Made by a program: the position numbers and the translations under genes. From the NCBI RefSeq assembly GCF_022827545.1, contig NZ_CP094673.1, positions 62,501-114,305 on the forward strand: 51,805 nucleotides of DNA, in the 5' to 3' direction. Shown here in pieces: positions 43,338 through 51,805 of the stretch. The first letter of the stretch is position 1. Every line of letters starts with the position of its first letter. Origin of the DNA: Hymenobacter tibetensis. Its GTDB lineage: Bacteria; Bacteroidota; Bacteroidia; Cytophagales; Hymenobacteraceae. The notes beneath the pieces are model-generated. The model saw nothing but the letters and a program-made list of their open reading frames with translations, searched no databases and was not told the DNA's origin.

Positions 43338-45422
43338 ATGAAAAAGATTTTCTTCAGTATTCTGCTAGTAAGTGCTGCCTTCCAACTGCGCGCCGAAGAC
43401 GGCCACCAGCTCTGGTTGCGCCCACACGCCGCGGTGCCGGTTACGGTGGTAGCACCCACTAAAACCTCCGCCTTGCTTGCCACGGCGAAACAGGAATTGC
43501 AGCAAGGTTGGCAGGGTAGCGCCGGGGCCACCGTCACCCTGACCCTCAAGAAGGACAAGGGCATCAACTACGACGGGTTTCGCCTGAGTGCGCAAGGGGT
43601 GCAGGCCGCCACCGAGCGGGGCCTGCTGTACGGGGTATTCGAGCTGCTGCGGCGTCAGCAAACTGGCCAGCCGGTGGCTGATGGCGTTTCCAATCCCTCG
43701 TACGAGCTCCGCTTGCTCAACCATTGGGACAACCCTGACGGGTCGGTGGAACGGGGGTACGCGGGCAAGTCCATCTTCTGGCGCAAAGACAGCGCTTTGG
43801 TCATGACCAAGCGCGACAAAACCCTGTGGCAAGAATACGCCCGGGCCAACGCCTCGGTGGGCATCAACGGCAGCGTGCTCAACAACGTGAATGCCTCCCC
43901 CATGATACTCTCCGCCGAGTACCTGGGCCGCGTGAAAGCCATTGCTGATGTGCTGCGGCCTTACGGCGTGAAGACCTACCTCTCGGTGAAATTTTCGTCG
44001 CCGGTGCTGCTGGGGGGCCTGAAAACCGCCGACCCGCTGGACCCAGCCGTCATCAAATGGTGGCGCAGCAAGGCCAAGGAGATTTACCAGCAGGTGCCGG
44101 ATTTTGGTGGCTTCCTGGTGAAAGCCAGCAGCGAAGGGCAGCCCGGTCCGCAGGACTACGGCCGCACCCACGCCGACGGCGCCAACATGCTGGCTGATGT
44201 GCTCAAGCCCTACGGCGGCTTGGTGATGTGGCGGGCCTTCGTGTACAGCCCCAACGACAAGGACCGCGCCAAGCAAGCCTACAACGAGTTTGTGCCGCTC
44301 GACGGCAAATTTCGGGACAACGTCATCATTCAGGTGAAAAACGGGCCGGTGGATTTTCAGCCCCGTGAGCCGTTTAGCCCGCTGTTTGGAGCGCTGAAAA
44401 AGACGGCCGTCATGCCCGAGTTTCAAATCACGCAGGAGTACCTCGGGCACGCCATCGACCTGGCATATCTGGCGCCGATGTGGGAAGAGTGCTTGCAAAG
44501 CGACACCTACCAAGCGGGCCCCGGCAGCACCGTGGCCCGCTGCACCAACGGCAGCGTATACCGCCAGGCGCACTCGGCCATGGCCGGCGTGTCCAACGTG
44601 GGCCTGGACACCAACTGGACCGGCCACGACTTCGCGCAGGCTAACTGGTACGCTTTCGGGCGGCTGGCCTGGAACAGCAGCGCCAAAAGCGCCCAACTGG
44701 CCGAGGAGTGGCTGAAGCTAACTTTCCAAAACGCCGCCAACGGTGCTACGCAACCAGCCACCGCCGCCGATTGGAATGCCAAGTTCCTGACGCCCGTAAC
44801 GCAGTTGATGCTGGCCAGCCGTGAGGCCATCGTTGATTACTCGATGCCGCTGGGGTTACACCATATTATGTCGGCCACCCACGAGCACTATGGGCCCGGC
44901 CCGTGGTGGGCGCCGCCCAAAATGCGCGCCGACTGGACCCCGCCCTACTACCACCAGGCCGCCGCCAACGGCGTGGGCTTCGACCGCACCAAAACCGGCA
45001 GCGACGCCGTGAGCCAGTACCACGAGCCCTTGGCCTCACAGTTCAACAACCCCGCCACCTGCCCCGACGAGTACTTGCTCTGGTTCCATCACCTGCCCTG
45101 GGATTTCAAGATGAAAAGCGGCCGCACGCTCTGGGACGAACTGGCCCTGCACTACGAACACGGCGTGCAGCAGATGCGCCAGTTTCAGCGCACCTGGGAC
45201 CAGGCCCAGCCTTACGTGGATGCCGAGCGGTTTGCGGTGGTGCAAAACAAGTTGCGCACCCAAAGCGGCAACGCCGTGGTGTGGAAAGACGCTTGTTTGC
45301 TGTACTTCCAGCAGTTCAGCCACTTACCCATTCCGGCTGCCGTGGAACCGCCCATGCACACGCTGGAAACCCTAGTTGCCAACGACACGCCAACCCGGCC
45401 GCGGCAACCCCGCCAGCCTTAG
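43338..45422 (+). CDS. GH67 alpha-glucuronidase
   Basis: The 694-residue protein has a signal peptide (about 1-19) and the full GH67 layout of N-terminal beta-domain, central barrel and alpha-helical C-terminal domain. The catalytic acid is Glu266 in KASSEGQPGP; Asp339 (NGPVDFQPREP) and Glu367 (QITQEYLG) form the base pair. The spacings 266-339 and 266-367 equal those in the Cellvibrio enzyme (292-365 and 292-393, from memory). It cuts (4-O-methyl-)glucuronic acid from the non-reducing-end xylose of aldouronic acids, so it acts after the xylanases have shortened the chain. This is one of the strongest indicators that the locus targets glucuronoxylan. Confidence 0.95.
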   Translation: MKKIFFSILLVSAAFQLRAEDGHQLWLRPHAAVPVTVVAPTKTSALLATAKQELQQGWQGSAGATVTLTLKKDKGINYDGFRLSAQGVQAATERGLLYGVFELLRRQQTGQPVADGVSNPSYELRLLNHWDNPDGSVERGYAGKSIFWRKDSALVMTKRDKTLWQEYARANASVGINGSVLNNVNASPMILSAEYLGRVKAIADVLRPYGVKTYLSVKFSSPVLLGGLKTADPLDPAVIKWWRSKAKEIYQQVPDFGGFLVKASSEGQPGPQDYGRTHADGANMLADVLKPYGGLVMWRAFVYSPNDKDRAKQAYNEFVPLDGKFRDNVIIQVKNGPVDFQPREPFSPLFGALKKTAVMPEFQITQEYLGHAIDLAYLAPMWEECLQSDTYQAGPGSTVARCTNGSVYRQAHSAMAGVSNVGLDTNWTGHDFAQANWYAFGRLAWNSSAKSAQLAEEWLKLTFQNAANGATQPATAADWNAKFLTPVTQLMLASREAIVDYSMPLGLHHIMSATHEHYGPGPWWAPPKMRADWTPPYYHQAAANGVGFDRTKTGSDAVSQYHEPLASQFNNPATCPDEYLLWFHHLPWDFKMKSGRTLWDELALHYEHGVQQMRQFQRTWDQAQPYVDAERFAVVQNKLRTQSGNAVVWKDACLLYFQQFSHLPIPAAVEPPMHTLETLVANDTPTRPRQPRQP

Positions 45423-45488
45423 GCACTGCTGATTATTCAGTTAGCTGCTTGCGAGTTGCCCGCTTTGCCCGTTCCCACCCACGTTGTT

Positions 45489-47117
45489 ATGCCTAAATTC
45501 CTTTTCTATACGGTCCTGTTTGCGGCAGTTGCGCTAACTGCCACTGCTCCGAGCAGCTACGGCCAAGCAAACCCTAAACCGGGCGAAAACCCTATTCTGC
45601 GCGACGTATTCACGGCCGACCCGGCGCCGCTGGTGTACAAGGATAAGGTGTACCTCTATGTGGGCCACGACGAAGCCAAGGAAGGCCAGATGTTCAACAT
45701 GAACGACTGGCGGTGCTACTCTTCCAGTGATATGAAGAACTGGACCGCGCACGGCTCCATCATGAACGTGCGCGACTTTAAGTGGGCCACGAAGGATGCC
45801 TGGGCTTCGCAGGTGGTGGCCCGCAACGGCAAGTTTTACTTCTACGCGGCGGTGCAGGAGGGCGCCCCAGCCAACGCCAAAGCCATCGGCGTGGCCGTGT
45901 CGGATAGCCCCACGGGCCCGTTCGTAGATGCCCGCGGCTCGGCCCTTATTTCCGATAAAACCACCCCCGGCCCCAACGGCTGGGACGATATCGACCCCAC
46001 CGTGTTCGTGGATGACGACGGCACGGCGTGGCTGGCCTGGGGCAACCCCAACTGCTACCTAGCTAAGCTCAAGCCCAACATGACGGAGCTCGACGGGCCC
46101 ATCCAGCGCATTGAGGTGCCCAACTACACCGAAGGCCCGTGGCTGCACAAGCGAGGCAACCTGTACTACCTCACCTACGCCGCCTTTGCGCACCAAGGCA
46201 TGTCGGAGAAACTCTGCTACGCCACCGCGCCGCGCGTCACCGGCCCCTGGACCTACCAAGGCATCCTCACCGACCAGGCCAAAAACAGCTACACGATTCA
46301 CCCGGGCATTATTGAGTTCAAAAAGCAGTGGTACTTCTTTTACCACAACGCGACGCTGACCCTACCCACTGGTGAAAGCGGTGCCCTAGGTCGCCGTAGC
46401 GTGTGCGTAGAATACCTGTATTATAACCCCGACGGCACCATTCAGCCCATCACCCAAACCGTGGCCGGCGTGAGTGGGCCGCTCAAACCTAGCCCCAACC
46501 GACCCGCGCCGCCCGCCAGCGCCCCGGCCACTACGGTCCCTGGCGTCAGCGTCGTGCAAAACCTGCTGCCGCGCCCCGCGCAGTGGCCCGGTGCGCCTGT
46601 GCTGAGCACCATGCCTGCCCCGGCCAACACGGCCCTCGACAACATCAGCTTCAACCACGACAAGGGCGGCACCAGCTTGGGGCAGACCTTCCGGGTGCTG
46701 GCCGATGGCAAGCTCACGCGCATCGACCTGCTTGGGGGCGACGGGCTCGGCACTGATACCAAGCAGTCCGTCACCCTGGCGCTCTATGACCTAGGCACGC
46801 AGGAGAACCCGGCCTACGCCCCCGGCACCAACCTGCTCGGGGGTGGCCAGGGGCTGGCTATTGCCTACACACCGCAGCCCGCCGGACTGTTGCAGTTTGA
46901 CTTTGCGGGCGCTAACCAAGTTCCCTTGCTGGCCGGCCACACCTATGCCTTTGAGCTGCAAGGCCTGGAAAAGTCGGCGCCGCTTTTCTGGCGCGCGAGC
47001 CGCCAGGAGGCGTACGCGGCCGGCAGCGCCTACTTCAACCGGCAGCCGCTGCGCCTAAACGACAAGCCGGGCTACGACTTTGCGCTGGCCGTGTACACCA
47101 CAGCCGCACCGAAATAA
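45489..47117 (+). CDS. GH43 (subfamily 1-like) with Pro-rich linker and unknown C-terminal domain
   Basis: From ATG 45489 the protein has 542 residues and a signal peptide (about 1-26); a TTG at 45456 would only add residues before the signal. The catalytic propeller (about 33-328) has Asp44 (FTADPAPLVYKD), Asp169 (DDIDPTVFVDDDG) and Glu215 (YTEGPWLHKRG). A Pro/Ala/Ser-rich linker (about 330-352) leads to a C-terminal beta-rich domain (353-542) with SLGQTFRVLADGKLTRIDLLGG and GHTYAFELQG. I do not recognise this domain; it looks like a beta-sandwich and may bind carbohydrate. The propeller is closely similar to the single-domain GH43 at 39651. Likely beta-xylosidase or arabinofuranosidase. Confidence 0.9.
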   Translation: MPKFLFYTVLFAAVALTATAPSSYGQANPKPGENPILRDVFTADPAPLVYKDKVYLYVGHDEAKEGQMFNMNDWRCYSSSDMKNWTAHGSIMNVRDFKWATKDAWASQVVARNGKFYFYAAVQEGAPANAKAIGVAVSDSPTGPFVDARGSALISDKTTPGPNGWDDIDPTVFVDDDGTAWLAWGNPNCYLAKLKPNMTELDGPIQRIEVPNYTEGPWLHKRGNLYYLTYAAFAHQGMSEKLCYATAPRVTGPWTYQGILTDQAKNSYTIHPGIIEFKKQWYFFYHNATLTLPTGESGALGRRSVCVEYLYYNPDGTIQPITQTVAGVSGPLKPSPNRPAPPASAPATTVPGVSVVQNLLPRPAQWPGAPVLSTMPAPANTALDNISFNHDKGGTSLGQTFRVLADGKLTRIDLLGGDGLGTDTKQSVTLALYDLGTQENPAYAPGTNLLGGGQGLAIAYTPQPAGLLQFDFAGANQVPLLAGHTYAFELQGLEKSAPLFWRASRQEAYAAGSAYFNRQPLRLNDKPGYDFALAVYTTAAPK

Positions 47118-47198
47118 TAGGCGCCATCGTGCCGCTGACCACCTAGGAGGCTTTCCCATTTTCTTCACCCGGCTGCCCATAGGGCGGCGCACTTCTGA

Positions 47199-49133
<1,935 letters not shown>

Positions 49134-49178
49134 GCAGCTATCTACGTGCTACTAGTTGATTAATAACTAATAAAGGCC

Positions 49179-49267
49179 GTCCTGCTGAGCTTGCCGAAGC
49201 ATCTCTACCGCTTCGTTGCAACGGTTCTGATGAAGCGCTAGAGATACTTCGGCAAGCTCAGCAGGAC
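49179..49267. repeat. REP-like inverted repeat, copy 2
   Basis: The arms (about 49179-49214 and 49232-49267) match as reverse complements with only a couple of mismatches. They share the GTCCTGCTG.GCTT..CGAAGC core with the copy at 38017-38103. It lies between the double esterase and GH95 genes. No transposase is nearby, so it would depend on one elsewhere. Confidence 0.8.
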
Positions 49268-49337
49268 GTTCTAGAAAGTCTACAAATACACTCTAACGCT
49301 TCACTCTTTTAAGGGTCAGCGCTTATTCCACCCACTT

Positions 49338-51805
49338 ATGCGCAAACTTCACTGGTCAGCTAAAGCCTCTTTGCTGTTGCTTTGCTGGGCAACCACCTTA
49401 GGGGCCACGGCGGCCAAGCTGAAGCCTACCCCCCTGCGGCTGTGGTACGATAAGCCGGCCGCCAATTGGAATGAGGCCCTACCCCTCGGCAACGGCCGCC
49501 TGGGGGCTATGGTATTCGGCGCGCCGCAGCGAGAGCGGCTCCAGCTAAACGAGGAAACCATCTGGGCTGGCGGCCCCAACAACAACGTGAAGGCCGACGC
49601 GTTGCCCGTGGTGCGGCAGCTCCGTGAGCAGCTACTGGCCGGGCAGTTGGTGGAAGCGCAGGCCCTGGCGCAAGCCAAGATGCAGCCCGCCGGCAACAGC
49701 GGCATGCCCTACCAAATGGCGTCGAACGTGTACCTCGACTTTCCGGGCCACGACAACGCCACGCACTACCAACGCGACCTAGACATCAGCCGGGCCGTGG
49801 CCTCGGTTAGTTATGAGGTGGGTGGCGTCACGCACCACCGCGAGCTATTCAGCTCCCTGCCTGACCAAGTGGTGGTGGTGCGCCTAACGGCCAGCAAGCC
49901 GGGTCAAATTAGCTGCCAGTTGAGCGAGGAAAGCCTGATGCAGTACACCCGGCACGCCGAAAAAGACCAGTTGGTGCTCGATGGCTGCGGTAGTGAGCAC
50001 GAAGGCCAGGCAGGCCAAATTCGCTTTCAGACGCGCGTGCAGGCCGTAGCGGAGGGCGGCACCGTGCAAACCGCCGACGCAGGCATCCGTATTGCGGGCG
50101 CCAACAGCGCCACGCTCTACATTTCCATCGGCACCAACTTCAACAACTACCACGATGTAAGTGGCGACCCTGCCGCGCGGGCCACGGCCTGCCTAGCTGC
50201 CGCCGTACGCAAGCCCTACAAGCAGGCGCTGGCCGACCACGTAGCGGCTTACCAGCGCTATTTCAACCGCGTGACGTTGAACCTTGGTGTGACACCCGCC
50301 GCGCAGCTTCCTACCCCCGAGCGCATTGCCGGCTTTGCGCAGGGCCACGACCCCGCGCTGGCGGCCTTGTATTTTCAGTACGGGCGCTATTTGCTCATCA
50401 GCTCCTCGCAGCCGGGCGGACAACCGGCCAACCTGCAAGGCATCTGGAACGACCAGCTCAAGGGCCCCTGGGACAGCAAGTACACGGTGAACATCAACAC
50501 CGAAATGAACTACTGGCCGGCCGAAGCCACCAACCTAACTGAGCTGCACGAGCCGCTGTTTGGCATGATAAAGGACCTGAGCGTGACCGGCCAGCAGAGC
50601 GCCCGCCAGATGTACGGCGCCCGCGGCTGGGCCCTGCACCACAACACCGACATCTGGCGCATCACGGGGCAGGTCGACCCGCCGCAGTACGGCCTCTGGC
50701 CCATGGGCGGCGCCTGGCTGAGCCAGCACCTCTGGGACCATTACCAGTTCACCGGCGACCAGCAGTTTCTGCGCACCTACTACCCCGTGCTCAAGGGCGC
50801 GGCCACCTATTTCGTCGATGCCTTGCAGGAAGAGCCTACCCACCACTGGCTGGTGGTGGCGCCCTCGGTGTCGCCCGAAAATACCTATCCGCTTCAGGGC
50901 AAGCAGATTGCCTTAGTGGCCGGCACCACCATGGACAACCAGCTGGTGTTCGACCTCTTCTCAAAAACCATCCGGGCCGCCGAACTGCTTCAGCTTGATA
51001 AGTCTTTTGCCGATAGCCTGCGCACTATGCGCGAGCGGCTACCCCCCATGCAGATTGGCCAGTACGGGCAGGTGCAGGAGTGGCTGCAAGACGTGGACGA
51101 CCCCAAGGACCAGCACCGCCACATTTCGCACCTCTACGGGCTGTACCCCAGTGGGCAGATTTCGCCCTACCGCACGCACGCGCTGTTTGAGGCCGCCCGC
51201 GTGACGCTCACCCAGCGCGGCGACGTATCTACGGGTTGGTCGATGGGCTGGAAGGTGAACTTCTGGGCCCGCATGCAGGACGGCAACCACGCCTACAAGT
51301 TGCTCACCGAGCAGCTGCGGCTGCAGAGCAGCCAGCCCGGCGGCGTGAGCGAGGGCGGCGGCACCTACCCCAATCTGCTCGACGCGCACCCACCATTTCA
51401 GATTGACGGCAACTTCGGCTGCACCGCTGGCCTCGCCGAGCTATTTGTGCAGAGCTACGACGGCACCCTCGACCTATTGCCCGCCCTACCCGATGCTTGG
51501 CCCACGGGTGAGGTCACGGGCCTCGTGGCCCGCGGCGGCTACGTAGTGGACCTAGCTTGGGACAAGGGCAAGATTACCCGCGTGCGCATCACCTCGCGCC
51601 TCGGCGGCAACTGCCGCGTGCGGGTGCACAGCGCGGTAGCGGCTGCCAGCGGCCTGAAGCTGCGAGAAGCGCAGGGCGACAACCCCAATCCATTCTACCA
51701 AACCCTGCCTGTCAAGGCCCCGCTGGTATCCGACAAAATCACGCCTAAGCAGCCCACCGTGGCGCCGTCGTTTGTGTATGATTTCTCCACTGAAGCCGGC
51801 CAAAC
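49338..51805 (+). CDS. GH95 alpha-L-fucosidase / alpha-L-galactosidase (3' end cut by window)
   Basis: An open frame of at least 822 codons runs off the right edge. It begins with ATG at 49338 and a signal peptide (about 1-26). GH95 motifs are LPLGNGRLGAMVFG and LNEETIWAGGPNNN near the N-terminus, NLQGIWND and INTEMNYWPAEATNL with the Asn pair that activates water, HHNTDIW, and QIDGNFGCTAG with Asp690. Family members are inverting alpha-1,2-L-fucosidases, and some are alpha-L-galactosidases; I recall the latter in a Bacteroides ovatus locus for corn xylan. Given the xylan context, removal of L-galactose from complex glucuronoarabinoxylan is attractive, though L-fucose cannot be excluded. The stop codon is outside the window. 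Confidence 0.9.
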   Translation, partial: MRKLHWSAKASLLLLCWATTLGATAAKLKPTPLRLWYDKPAANWNEALPLGNGRLGAMVFGAPQRERLQLNEETIWAGGPNNNVKADALPVVRQLREQLLAGQLVEAQALAQAKMQPAGNSGMPYQMASNVYLDFPGHDNATHYQRDLDISRAVASVSYEVGGVTHHRELFSSLPDQVVVVRLTASKPGQISCQLSEESLMQYTRHAEKDQLVLDGCGSEHEGQAGQIRFQTRVQAVAEGGTVQTADAGIRIAGANSATLYISIGTNFNNYHDVSGDPAARATACLAAAVRKPYKQALADHVAAYQRYFNRVTLNLGVTPAAQLPTPERIAGFAQGHDPALAALYFQYGRYLLISSSQPGGQPANLQGIWNDQLKGPWDSKYTVNINTEMNYWPAEATNLTELHEPLFGMIKDLSVTGQQSARQMYGARGWALHHNTDIWRITGQVDPPQYGLWPMGGAWLSQHLWDHYQFTGDQQFLRTYYPVLKGAATYFVDALQEEPTHHWLVVAPSVSPENTYPLQGKQIALVAGTTMDNQLVFDLFSKTIRAAELLQLDKSFADSLRTMRERLPPMQIGQYGQVQEWLQDVDDPKDQHRHISHLYGLYPSGQISPYRTHALFEAARVTLTQRGDVSTGWSMGWKVNFWARMQDGNHAYKLLTEQLRLQSSQPGGVSEGGGTYPNLLDAHPPFQIDGNFGCTAGLAELFVQSYDGTLDLLPALPDAWPTGEVTGLVARGGYVVDLAWDKGKITRVRITSRLGGNCRVRVHSAVAAASGLKLREAQGDNPNPFYQTLPVKAPLVSDKITPKQPTVAPSFVYDFSTEAGQ

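Overview
The window looks like DNA from a Hymenobacter-like member of the Bacteroidota (Cytophagales). The evidence is a SusC/SusD pair, a hybrid two-component system, leader regions without obvious Shine-Dalgarno sites, many secreted glycoside hydrolases of Bacteroidota type, and two small proteins of a kind I associate with Hymenobacter. The genus is inference, because no rRNA is present.

Positions 1-7200 are gene-poor, visibly richer in A+T, and look like the backbone of a plasmid or chromid. They hold an N-terminal-nucleophile (linear amide) hydrolase, a small conserved hypothetical, a ParA ATPase overlapping a probable centromere-binding partner, a strong terminator, an iteron origin and a Rep_3-type initiator. 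The origin has nine direct and two inverted exact copies of a 14-bp iteron around an A+T-rich stretch. Upstream of parA lies a 71-nt near-perfect palindrome with ATACGTAT repeats, the best centromere/operator candidate. An inverted pair of half-iterons just upstream of rep looks like an autorepression operator.

Positions 7200-16500 are all on the minus strand and carry regulation plus one esterase: an HSL-type alpha/beta-hydrolase lipoprotein, a LytTR response regulator with its LytS-like kinase, a LacI-family regulator with an N-terminal zinc ribbon, and a 1381-residue hybrid two-component sensor/regulator.

From 17858 to the right edge every gene is on the plus strand and forms one long polysaccharide utilisation locus (PUL) for xylan. 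The order is SusC, SusD, SGNH acetylesterase, GH10, GH127/GH146, GH43, GH51, GH97, GH8, GH43, GH43, GH43, GH31, GH67, GH43 with an extra domain, a double CE1 esterase, and a GH95 cut by the window end. GH10 cuts the xylan backbone. GH8 and GH43 enzymes shorten xylo-oligosaccharides. GH51 and GH43 remove arabinose, GH67 removes (methyl)glucuronic acid, and the esterases remove acetyl and feruloyl groups. GH31, GH97, GH95 and GH127/146 suit rarer alpha-xylosyl, galactosyl, L-galactosyl/fucosyl and beta-L-arabinosyl decorations. The set fits a heavily decorated, corn-bran-like glucuronoarabinoxylan. No SusE/F-type surface protein and no lipoprotein endoxylanase is seen.

The most unusual non-coding signal is a pair of 64-nt copies, offset by exactly 110 nt, between the acetylesterase and GH10. 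Both fold into the same multi-stem RNA, with one compensatory and two consistent base-pair changes. Two REP-like 87-89-nt inverted repeats also sit inside the PUL.
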